Positions 55,044 to 63,845 of a stretch of DNA of 64,000 bases are shown piece by piece. This DNA is from Forficula auricularia (taxonomy: Eukaryota > Arthropoda > Insecta > Dermaptera > Forficulidae). Both the position numbers and the translations under genes were made by a program. A model generated the notes under the pieces. The model was not told where the DNA came from. It ran no database searches and worked only from the letters and a program-made list of their open reading frames with translations. Location of the stretch: positions 12,438,048 to 12,502,047 of the forward strand of contig JALMQS010000085.1 in the NCBI GenBank assembly GCA_024734495.1, written 5' to 3'. Positions within the stretch are counted from its first letter, which is position 1; every line of letters starts with the position of its first letter.

Positions 55044-55948
55044 TGGATGCGTGCGAAAGTTCGTGCGGAGTTTGGGAGTAAAAGTCACACAGCGATTAGG
55101 CAAACAAAAATCTTTATTCAATCAATGATATATTCTCCATCGTTTTCTATATTCTTTTTCCAACGTTCTGGCAGCAGACGGATGCCTCGATAATAAAAAC
55201 TGCGCGTTTTAGATTCGAAGAACGAAGACACGCCGTTTTTTAAGGCCTCCAAAGAGTCAAAGTTTTTTCCATTTAAATAATTTTGCAATTACCGGAACAA
55301 GTGATAGTCAGATGGTGCGATATCAGGAGAATACGGTGGATGCGTTAGGACATCCCATTTCAGCCTCTTCAGCTTGCACAGCGTCTTTTTCGAAACGTGT
55401 GGTCTGGCGTTGTCCTGATGAAAGATGACTCCCTTGCGATTTGACAAAATCGGACGTTTCTCTTTGATTTCTCGATTCAAATTTGTTAATTGGCGACAGT
55501 ACTTGTCCGAATCAATCGTTTCGCGAGCAGGGAGAAGCTCAAAATAGATTATGCCCTTGCAATCCCACCAAACTGAGAGCATCACCTTCATCTTCTTCAA
55601 GGTTAAATTCTCCGCGCCGAAATTTAGCAAACCATTTTTCCACAGTTCGTTTAGCTGGTGCTTGATCCTGATAAACATCTTGAATGTTTTTCCCGGCTGC
55701 GGCAACGTTTATTCTCTTCCGAAACTCGTAAAGCATAACATGCCGTAAATGCACTTTATCGATATTCATTTTTAAAGTGATATTTATCGAAGCAGTTTGT
55801 ATGAAAACAAATGATTTTCTTTTAAATGAAAGCTGAAGACATCACCTTTCCAATGATATATAATATGTAGGAGTAGGCATTAATGACAACATGTTACGAC
55901 GCTCATAACTCGATCTATTGAAACTCCGCACGAACTTTTGCACGCACC
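55044..55948 (-). mobile_element. Mariner element with internal deletion, inside a candidate intron
   Basis: Inverted ends share GTGCGTGC(A/G)AAAGTTCG and TGCGGAGTTT. TA lies at both junctions, and the wider 9-bp TATTATTTA repeats at 55035-55043 and 55949-55957. Length about 905 bp against about 1.3 kb for an intact mariner. Transposition requires a full enzyme supplied in trans. Confidence 0.88.
55289..55769 (-). pseudogene. Mariner transposase, HTH fused to the end of the catalytic domain
   Basis: The first frame starts at 55769 with HLRHVMLYEFRKRINVAAAG and RTVEKWFAKFRRGEFNLEE, the two helix-turn-helix motifs that bind the terminal repeats. It then jumps, with a frame change near 55605, to KKMKVMLSVWWDCKGIIYFE, GVIFHQDNARPHVSKKT and YSPDIAPSDYHLF, which carry the second and third Asp of the DD34D triad. 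The stretch with the first Asp is deleted. The C-terminal end beyond DYHLF is frame-shifted. It is catalytically dead but might still bind mariner ends. Confidence 0.9.
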
Positions 55949-56011
55949 TATTATTTAATGACTAGAGATTCTTTATGTTGTAATTCTTTCTTATAAATGT
56001 TATGTATATAG

Positions 56012-56212
56012 GTCCGGCAATCGTCAGGGACATTAATACCCGAATCGATAAATCATTCGGAGACTACCCTAGACCAAAAGTCAAAACAATATTGGGAGTT
56101 CGGAATAAAAGCAATCTTCAAGGGACCATCAACCAGAACTTGCCCACCCATCATCATCAGGAATAAAACCATCCCACACATAATACACCTTGTTATCAAA
56201 AATCATAATTGA
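56012..56212 (+). CDS. Candidate host gene, last exon (frame uncertain)
   Basis: TATGTATATAG at 56001-56011 is a plausible acceptor, followed by GC-richer sequence in which two frames are open. Phase 0 (fits AAG/GTATGT) begins VRQSSGTLIPESINHSETTL and stops at 56210. The other frame begins PAIVRDINTRIDKSFGDYPR, has the more coding-like purine-N-pyrimidine bias and stops at 56164, but needs a different donor phase. AATAAA signals at 56257 and 56272 suit a 3-prime end. Transcript evidence would decide between the frames. Confidence 0.4.
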   Translation, partial: VRQSSGTLIPESINHSETTLDQKSKQYWEFGIKAIFKGPSTRTCPPIIIRNKTIPHIIHLVIKNHN

Positions 56213-56395
56213 CCATATTTAAGTCTTTCTATTTACTTTTACTTGTTTTCTATATCAATAAATTCATTTAAAATAAATTGCTTTGTAATCTATTTTTCTT
56301 TATAAAGAGAAACAAAGAGGTTGCCCTCTGCTTGATGCAAATAAACATACACACATATATATCGAAATTATATATCTATATATTTATTATTTATT

Positions 56396-56445
56396 TGCTT
56401 GAGACTATAGTTTCGAAGACTTGGTCTTCATCATCAGTCTTTTTT
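56396..56445 (-). ncRNA. Hammerhead ribozyme (left arm)
   Basis: Minus strand: CTGATGA (56437-56431), extra T, helix II GAAGAC-CAA-GTCTTC (six pairs), GAAA, palindromic ACTATAGT, C at the cleavage site, then TC pairing with GA before the core. Complete core. Confidence 0.87.
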
Positions 56446-56644
56446 AATTAAAAATATTATTTTTCATAGGGTCAATACCGTATGGATATTGAAAATTGTC
56501 GACCTTAACTTAGCTGGGAGCCAGTTAAAATTAAAATAAACTTCCGGATGATTTTAATTTTAAATGGCTCCCAGCTAAGTAAAGATCGAAAATTTTCAAT
56601 ATCCATACGATATTGAGCCTCATGAAAAATAAAATTTATAATTA

Positions 56645-56695
56645 AAAAAGATTGATGATGAAGACAAAGTCTTCGAAACTATAGTCTCAAACAAA
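56645..56695 (+). ncRNA. Hammerhead ribozyme, C3-to-U mutant (right arm)
   Basis: Same as the left arm, but the core reads TTGATGA (56652-56658) in place of CTGATGA. C3 pairs with G8 in the active fold, so strong loss of activity is expected. Helix II, GAAA and ACTATAGT are intact. Confidence 0.82.
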
Positions 56696-56829
56696 TACAT
56701 AATATATATATAAGAGATATATGATTTCGATATATATTTGTGTATGTTTATTTGCATCAAGCAGAGGACAACATCTTTGTTTCTCTTTGTGAATCAACAA
56801 CTCTGCTACTCTCGGGAAAAAGAAAATTT

Positions 56830-57254
56830 TTTCAATATTTTTCTTTACCTGAAAAACCTCTCACATTCAGCTAACGACATTTGAAAAATATATATTTTTC
56901 AGTCTACACTCCGCTAAATAAATATTGAGTAAAACTTATTATTTGAACATGTAATTTATTTAATTTAAAAAACACAAGCTTCAAAAGGGAATCCATAATT
57001 ACTAAGAATACCCCCAGATAGCTTCATTACTGGTTTCGTCTAACCGGATTTAAAATTTATCATTAGTTGGTCATTTTGATCAACTAATTAATTAAATTTC
57101 CATACTCAAACCCATCCATGTGTATTTATTGTATATATTATTTATTGTATAAAAGTTTAAATTGTAACTGGGATAATTACCGTATATTGAATAAAATAAA
57201 ATAAAAAAAATATAAATATTAATAATATTTTTATTTGCAATTAATTATACTCAG
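56830..57254. other. No gene seen; AT-rich
   Basis: No ORF or recognised repeat. Confidence 0.4.
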
Positions 57255-57298
57255 CAATGCCTTAATGATGGCCGGAGATTGGGTCAAAACGTTAGTAA
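57255..57298 (+). ncRNA. Degenerate hammerhead relic
   Basis: CCTTAATGATGGCC, GGGTC and AAAACGTTAG sit at hammerhead spacing but the core is CTTAATGA and GAAA is AAAA. Inactive. Confidence 0.4.
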
Positions 57299-58587
57299 AA
57301 AAATTGATTTTTTTTTTTAATTCTGGCTGTAAATATAAAATATCATGAATGTATAAAATTAAAAATAATATTAATATATCGTTTTTCACTAAAGCAAAAA
57401 ATTCTACGAGGTATTATATTTAATAAATCAATCAGATGTTAGATTACAAATTGACTTTGACAGTTAAATTGAGTGTTTTGCGATTATTATTATTATTCTC
57501 TTCATAAATTTATGATACCTACCTAGGTAAATAAAATAATTAAAAGAAATAAAGGTGTATATATATATATATTATTTTTATTATTTATGTCCATCGATTA
57601 AATTAATAAGTTGTTGTAGGGAAATAAGGACAATAGCTTATGCAAATATTTTTTAAACGAATTTTTTCTACATTTGATTCAATCGCGAATCAAATGTAGG
57701 GAATTTTTTCAAATATTGAGTGAAAATAATATTTGAACTTATATATTTCTAACTTGAAATAATGATCTGAAATAAATTTTTATAATTTTTCTAATTAATA
57801 TAACAAAGAATAATTGCCATATCAATGAGAATTGTTTTTGACAGTGCTTATTTGAAAAATATATTTATCGCGAGACTACTGTGGATTACGCTATTGGAGT
57901 CTGCGGAGTCTTAAGTCTGGACCAAGAGAGAAAAGATGTGATCCACTTAGCTACAATCCAACGTCATTTCGCGTATAGCCCGCTAGACATTCGGATGGAT
58001 CACCAAGTGAATTTGAAATCTCAGATGTTATATATTTAATCTCCCAGTCCAGAGCGCTTGATTTATTAGCATGTATGTTAGATGCTTGACATAAATTATA
58101 TTAATTAGAAAAATTAGAAAAATTTATTTCAGATCATTATTTCAAGTTAGAAATATATAAGTTCAAATATTATTTTCACTCAATATTTGACAAAAATTCC
58201 CTACATTTGATTCGCGATTGAATCAAATGTAGAAAACATTCGATTAATTTATGGCAAGCATCTAACATACATGCTAATAGACAGAGCGCTCTGGACTGGG
58301 AGATTAAATATATAACATCTGAGATTTCAAATTCACTTGGTGATCCATCCGAATGTCTAACGGGCTATACACGAAATGACGTTGGATTGTAGCTAAGTGG
58401 ATCACATCTTTTTCTCTCTTGGTCCAGACTTAAGACTCCGCAGACTCCAATAGCGTAATCCGCAGTAGTCTCCGCGATAAATATCTTTTTCAAATAAGCA
58501 GCTGTCAAAAACAATTCTCATTGATATAGCAATTATTCTTTCTTATATTAATTAGAAAAATTATAAAAATTTATTTCAAATATTTTT

Positions 58588-58640
58588 TATTTTATTAACG
58601 TTTCGTCAACTTTGTTGACTTCCTCAGTGCTCTAAAAATG
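58588..58640 (-). ncRNA. Hammerhead ribozyme (left of minimal pair)
   Basis: Minus strand: CTGAGGA (58627-58621), extra A, helix II GTCAAC-AAA-GTTGAC, GAAA, ACGT, T. Core complete, but the first bases of helix I (AA opposite CA) do not pair well. Confidence 0.75.
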
Positions 58641-58661
58641 AAAGGCCTCAATTAGTACTTT

Positions 58662-58714
58662 CATTTTTTGAGCCCTGAGAAGTCAACAAAGTTGACGAAA
58701 CGTTGGCATAGAAT
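58662..58714 (+). ncRNA. Hammerhead ribozyme with one-base core deletion (right of minimal pair)
   Basis: CTGAGA-A-GTCAAC: one G of CTGAGGA is missing (58675-58681). Helix II, GAAA (58697-58700), ACGT, T and a good helix I (GGC/GCC) remain. Probably inactive unless the extra A substitutes. Confidence 0.75.
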
Positions 58715-58770
58715 AAAAAATATTTGCATAAGCTATTATCTTTATTTCCCTACAACAACTTATTAAGTGT

Positions 58771-59335
58771 ATATATATGTCGATCATCAAATTAATACCA
58801 CATTATCCATTTTGTCTCCATATATCTATATCTATATATATATGCTGGAAGAACGAAGGGAGTATATTTGCTCAAATTAGTTACCATGTTGTTTTTTTGT
58901 CCGTTCTCTCCCTAAAACAACATCCCTTCAGACCTAGCTAGCTAGCTGGCTGCCTATATTGACTCACGCAGTAAACTCCACCCCCTCCCCTTTATTTTCA
59001 TCCCCTCTTCTTTCACTTCTCAGAGAACAAATTGGAATTAAATTTTTTTTCTTTTTTTTTCTTCAAAGAAAGAAAAGAAACTGAATCAGAGTCTTAATTA
59101 AAACACAAGCGGATAAATTACAATTATAATCTTTGTAATTTTAATTATCTATCTAATCATATTACTTTCACTTATTAAAACGTCTTTAGATCCCCACACT
59201 GCTCAAAACTGTTGTTTTCCCGAACAATGAAATTAAAAATTCTCTAATGAAATGTACTCAAAATAGGGATTAAATTTATTTTAAGTACCTATCTATATCT
59301 ATACTTATTAGAATCGGCCTGCGCGACAAATTTGA
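58771..59335. other. No gene seen
   Basis: Includes CTAGCTAGCTGGCTGCC (58936) and pyrimidine-rich stretches. No ORF. Confidence 0.4.
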
Positions 59336-59912
59336 CGTGATTTTTTTAAATTTTAAAATTCACTAATAGTTCATGACAAATGATATGTATTCAAATTAGG
59401 AAATTTAAATTATTATTAATTTGAAAGTTTATATTAGGGACAAGTTTTTGTGTGACTTTTTAAATTATTATTTTAAAACCCACTAATAGTTCATGACGGG
59501 GTGTAAAGCTAGTTCGCCTCCTCGTGGTCCACCCTGGATAACTTTAAATGTACTAGCACAAACTGGCAGCCAGATAATCAAAAGATCTCCTGGCTAAATT
59601 GAGACACAATAGTTCATGACAAATGATATTTATTAAAATTATGAAATTTAAATTATTATTTTAAAACCCACTAATAGTTCATGGCGGGCTGTAAAGCTAG
59701 TTCGCCTCCTAGTGGTGCACCCTGGATAACGCTAAATGAACTAGCACAAACTTGCATTCAGACAATCAAAAGATCTGGCTAAATTGAGACACAATAGTTC
59801 ATAACAAATAATATTTATTAAAATTAGGAAATTTAAATTATTACTTTAAAACCCACTACCAAATCCAGCCTTTCTGCCAGCATGATACCAGCCGAAGGCG
59901 GACTTCGCAGTT
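59336..59912 (+). repeat. Tandem array of the AAACCCACTAATAGTTCATG repeat, about 180-bp unit
   Basis: The left unit is short; two long units (from 59476 and 59650) add GTGTAAAGCTAGTTCGCCTC, GTGCACCCTGGATAAC and AAAAGATCTCCTGGCTAAAT. The end GCCGAAGGCGGACTTCGCAG (59892) matches the GC-rich end near 26415 and 48330, which may be the 3-prime end of this repeat. Confidence 0.85.
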
Positions 59913-59914
59913 CG

Positions 59915-60600
59915 AATATATAATATATTCCAATTATTACTAGGAGATTTTTAGAATAATTATATCGAAAGAATTTTAAAATGAATATTCCGGCAATATC
60001 CTTGGGTGTGTAATATATAAGAGAAATTGTTTAGGAGAACATTGTATTATTATAAGAAAAGAATAGTATAGTAAAATAATTACGGAAATTGTGAGGTCAT
60101 TTAAAGAATATTCCAATGTCCAGAAAAGATATTCTTAGAATATAAATACATATATTTTTCTTGTGCAGACTGGGAATAAGTGCTTTTATAAATAAAATTC
60201 AAATTGTATACTACCCTCGATTAAAAAAAAGACATTTCCAGGCTGAAGTACTACTAAAGATTTACAATTTGGAACCAAATTTTTTTTTCACATATTGTCC
60301 CTTCAAGGGGGCAAAAATTTCACGAAAAATGTAAATTTAAAATGTATGTATTGACGTATCTAAATGGCTTAATATCTCGCCGACTAATAAAAATGATAGA
60401 AACTTCGAAATAGTCTTAAAATTATTCTATTTATTAGGCATAAAAGGAGCCTATTTTTTTTACCATTTTTCTAAGGGGTTAACAGATATAACCATTTTTC
60501 AAAAAAAAAAAAAAAAAATGTAAAAAATTTGGTTTTTCGCTATTTTCTCGAGATCTTTTTATGAAAATGGCTAACTTTTTGGACTTAAGTATAGTTCTAT
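59915..60600. other. No gene seen; AT-rich
   Basis: An A run at 60502-60517. No ORF. Confidence 0.4.
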
Positions 60601-60725
60601 ATTTTTGGGTTCTTTGCTTCTAAAATTATTTCTTTATTATTATTAATATTATTCAGTTCCATAATCAGTATTAAATATAACAAATCAGAAGAAACAGAAA
60701 ACAATTAAACTCAGTGTTTTCTCGA

Positions 60726-60784
60726 ACGACCAATTGCAATGTTTCGCTGATTTATTCTAGCTTCATCAGGCACTTGATCAAATT
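60726..60784 (-). ncRNA. Hammerhead ribozyme with weakened helix III (left arm)
   Basis: Minus strand: CTGATGA (60769-60763), extra A, helix II GCT/AGC (a G-to-A change removes the fourth pair), GAAA, then ACAT instead of ACGT, T, and GCA pairing with TGC. Core complete; helix III self-pairing is damaged. Confidence 0.75.
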
Positions 60785-61054
60785 ACTTTCAAACACTTTA
60801 TCACATGATTTGCCTTGCCATTCAGTTACACACATATATTAATTTGAATCCATTTACTCGTATAACACTAATATTTGTTTAGAGTACCTGGCAATTGAAC
60901 TTGACAAATCAGTTGAAAGTGTAGGTACAGTCTGTTTGTCAAGTTCTATTGCTACTCTAAACAAATGTATCTGTTATACGAGTAAATGTATTTAAATTAT
61001 TATATGTGTGTAACTGAATGGCAAGGCAAAATCAAGTGACAAATTGTTTGAAAG

Positions 61055-61115
61055 TAATTTGATCTAGAGCCTGATGAAGCTGGAATAAATCAGCGAAACG
61101 TTGCAATTAGTCGTT
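61055..61115 (+). ncRNA. Hammerhead ribozyme (right arm)
   Basis: CTGATGA 61071-61077, extra A, helix II GCTG/CAGC with an eight-base loop, GAAA 61095-61098, ACGT, T at 61102 (predicted cut 61102/61103), then GC pairing with GC before the core. Complete. Confidence 0.87.
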
Positions 61116-61314
61116 TGAGAAAACACTGAGTTTAATTGTTTCCCTTTTCCTTTGATTTGTAATATTTATTATTTCTTTATGATGAGAGAATTAAGTACAA
61201 TCAGAGTTTTTTGAAAAAATCATTATTATTATTAAAAAAATTTTGGTAACACACAGATAACGTATACTATATATAAGAGCCTAGATTAATTTGTAACAAC
61301 GCTGAGAGAATTTT

Positions 61315-61803
61315 CTTTAAAAAAATTACCCTCTTGCCTAGAATCGAACCGACGAACTCTTGAACTAAGGGCATCAGCTCTAGCCATTACACCAATGCAA
61401 CATTAATATTTATATCTTGATTTCTGTTAGTAAAACTATATATTTTTGATTTAGACGTTTGTGTCGAGATAATATTGTATTCATTTGAACTCGAATGAAA
61501 ATAAAAAACACCAATCAATTTTAATTAACCAGGCAAATTTGAAATATAATTGTAATTTGGACTCGAATTTTGAAATGAAAGACTCTAATTCATTTTAAAT
61601 TAAGAAACATTAAATATATTGATAATTATTCCTCCCCCCCCTCACGCCATTCAAAAATTAAAGAGGCGAAACTTTGAAGAGACGATGTATTTTCGCTAGT
61701 TTACGGGTATACATTTGGAGTGTGGTTTTTTAAGAGGAATAAAATTTTTGGACCGAGACGCAGCCCGCCAGGGCACCAGCCCGGAGGGCACGAAAAGCTC
61801 GTT
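61315..61803 (-). mobile_element. Composite hairpin plus tRNA-like element, reverse copy
   Basis: Reverse order of 32962-33600: tRNA-like module (61330-61402), AT-rich body with CAATCAATTTTAATTAAC, a C run, then AATTTTTGGACCGAGACGC and CGCCAGGGCACCAGCCCGGA. It shares nearly all blocks, so the two are full or near-full copies. Confidence 0.75.
61330..61402 (-). repeat. tRNA-like sequence
   Basis: Minus strand: TTGGTGTAATGGCTAGAGC (A-box-like) and CGGTTCGATTCTAGG (B box). Part of the composite element; acceptor stem not conserved. Confidence 0.75.
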
Positions 61804-61805
61804 AA

Positions 61806-62005
61806 CAGAGATTTTAACAAAACAGTTATTATCTCGAAAAATATAATTTTTTTGTAGACCGAAATACCATGGTTTAGACCAATTTTTTTTAATCAAATTA
61901 GTTTCAGCCGTTTTTGTGATATTTCGAAAAAATGAAACAAAAAATACAACACTTTTTCCATGCACGATTACAATACTTGACCATACCCTGAATGGTAAAA
62001 TAAAA
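61806..62005 (+). mobile_element. MITE 3-prime fragment
   Basis: From TTATTATCTCGAAAAATATA to CATGCACGATTACAATACTT and the hairpin ACCATACCCTGAATGGT. Minus-strand ORFs over it are not genes. Confidence 0.8.
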
Positions 62006-62096
62006 AGTTAAAATTATACACACAAGATTTTTAAAATGTCTACAATAATAAAGAAGGATAACTTCTAACGCGCGTACCGTAAATACCAGTGGCGAT

Positions 62097-62922
62097 TGGT
62101 GACTTTTCAATCAGCGGATATTGCCCAAAAAGTAGCCTTCATTTTTTGAAATTTTATTTGAATCTTCACTTTTTTTTTGAAAATTTCATCGAATACGGCA
62201 TCAATTTCGTTATTTTTTAAATTTACCATTAGATTTTTAAAAATATATTTTGGGACCTTCGCTCCAAACGGATACTGATTTGTGTGAGTGAAGGTAGAAG
62301 TCAGAAATTAATTCTTGTGACTCCAACTCCACAGTCCTTGTGGTGGAAATGGACAATCGTCCACAATGAATCAGCCTGTCCTATAAGAAATTCTTAAATT
62401 TCTCCTAATTATATTCCTATATAAGCAAGCTGTGACTTGTCTATAGTACTCATAGTTATTTCCGATCTTATATATTGAGAGTTGATAGAAATGGATTAGT
62501 CCAAAGATTCCCTTTTTTGTATTTATTATATTTTAATAGTTCCTCAGTGAGAACAATTTTTATTCGGCTAAAACTTGTCTAGACTTATCTTTGACATGTT
62601 TGAACTGGCAGAATATCCCAGGCAGGGAATTCAAACCTTCTATCTGCGCCTTTTTCGGAAAAATCAATCATTTTAATTGCCCTTGAAACTATGCAACAAT
62701 TTTATTTCATTTCGAGAACCAATATACTTTTCAAAACAAAAAATGTTTTTTATAGAAATACAATATTTGAAATAACGGATAATAATTTGAAAATCTTATA
62801 AAGATCCTCCTGAAATTTTAGAAGTCGACCTATATATATATATATATTTATGAAAATACTCTAAATGTTTGAAATTTTAGGAATGCGCTGCATTCACAGG
62901 ATCCATGGACCGCACGCCACTG
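62097..62922 (-). mobile_element. hAT element (CAGTGGCG family), 826 bp
   Basis: End B CAGTGGCGATTGGTGACTTT at the left and end A CCATGGACCGCACGCCACTG at the right: the family of 51687-53839 reversed. GTAAATAC (62089-62096) and CTAAGTAC (62923-62930) match at six of eight positions, an aged hAT target duplication. Sequences inside the ends (GAGTATTTTCAT, GAAGGCTACTTTTTGGGCA) agree with the larger copy. No transposase. Confidence 0.8.
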
Positions 62923-62930
62923 CTAAGTAC

Positions 62931-63670
62931 ACGTACCCATATTTTTTATTTATTTTTGAGAATTAGTTTTCATTAATTCAACATGAATGTAAACAGATTC
63001 TAAAATGAGTATTTTTATTGAAGATTCGATTTTAAGCTTTTAATGTTTCAAATAAAAAATATGTAAATTGATATATATCGTCAAAAACAAGGGGAAAAAA
63101 TATCTAAATGTCGCTTTTTTAAAAATATTTTTTCCTCCATAAAGCTTTTCTATTCTATCTATTTATTTATTAATTTGTTTTTATAATATTTATAACGGGA
63201 AGCGTATGTAATACCTAGGGGTAGAATATTTTATTAAAAAACTTTTTGAGTTTAGGTGAAAAAAAATATATATATAAAACAAGTTAAAATTAAAATATTC
63301 ACCAAGTGACCCTTTTTAACCCTTCTAACAGATTATAAAGCAAATATTTTTTAATTACAAAGAGTAGACAATGTTTGTATCTAATAATATAGAGGGATTA
63401 TTTTAAATTAAATGAATATTTACAATGGTTCTAGAATAAAGTATAAATAAATCGTGTCTGATGGCTGAAGAACGGATTAAATTGAAACTAAATCCACCCC
63501 CCCCCTAGTTTCCAACTTTCTCGAAACTACTAATTCAATTTCTTAAATTTATTTTAATCCCTTGTTTCTTTATAGGATGCCAAAGTCACCCAGTGGTGAA
63601 CAAGAGCCTAAATGTCGGGCCAAATCTAACGTCGGCGTCGTCGCGCAAGCCGATTATTATTAAGTAGGAG
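62931..63670. other. No gene seen; AT-rich
   Basis: No ORF or recognised repeat. A C run lies at 63495-63504. Confidence 0.4.
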
Positions 63671-63672
63671 CT

Positions 63673-63845
63673 TTTCGTGCGTGCCTTCGGCACGCACTCG
63701 AAGCTCGGCCCTCCGGAGCTGGTGCTCTGGCGGGCGGCGTCTCGGTCCAAAAATTTTATTCCTCTTAAAAATCCACACTCCAAATATACCATATACCTCC
63801 CGAAAATACATAGTCTCTTAAAAGTTTCGCCTCATTTTCGTCCTG
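63673..63845 (+). mobile_element. Composite element, hairpin module only
   Basis: GTGCCTTCGGCACGCACTCG, CTCTGGCGGGCGGCGTCTCG, AAAAATTTTATTCCTCTTAA and AGTCTCTTAAAAGTTTCGCC match 32970-33125. Short ORFs on both strands read the hairpin and are not genes. The copy stops before the AT-rich body. Confidence 0.7.

Larger units (their letters stand above)
56293..56825. mobile_element. PLE-type inverted pair, 0.5 kb, one ribozyme mutated
   Basis: Outer edges are the recurrent module in opposite orientations (GAAACAAAGAGGTTGCCCTC / GTTGTCCTCTGCTT family). Arms then read CATACACAAATATATATCG, TTGAGACTATAG with hammerheads, TCATAGGGTCAATACCGTAT and GGGAGCCAGTTAAAATTAAA, meeting at about 56550. No protein tail is recognised. 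Confidence 0.8.
58575..58730. mobile_element. Minimal 155-bp inverted pair of hammerheads
   Basis: A compact foldback AAATATTTTTTATT ... AATAAAAAATATTT made of little more than two convergent hammerheads and 25 bp of spacer, inserted between inverted blocks R and P of the larger duplication; the matching place on the left side lacks it. Confidence 0.75.
57600..58770. repeat. Mosaic inverted duplication of about 1.2 kb
   Basis: Blocks run P (57600-57652), Q (57655-57765), R (57766-58095), Q inverted (58108-58240), R inverted (58245-58572), a hammerhead pair, P inverted (58730-58767). Q and its inverse each contain a perfect hairpin CTACATTTGATTC ... GAATCAAATGTAG. R has a GC-richer core (ATTGGAGTCTGCGGAGTCTT, AAGATGTGATCCACTTAGCT). 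R arms are almost identical. No coding frame. Confidence 0.8.
60650..61165. mobile_element. PLE-type inverted pair with two hammerheads
   Basis: Arms about 60690-60915 and 60925-61150 share AAACTCAGTGTTTTCTCGAA, TTTGAAAGTAATTTGATC, TGCCTTGCCATTCAGTTACA, TTTACTCGTATAAC and TTTGTTTAGAGTA. The loop is short (about 60905-60935, GACAAATCAGTTGAAAGTGT). No protein tail. Confidence 0.82.

Noticed and set aside
63455..63530. Hammerhead suggested by CTGAAGA ... GAAAC
   Set aside because: The intervening sequence has no stem and helix I does not form.
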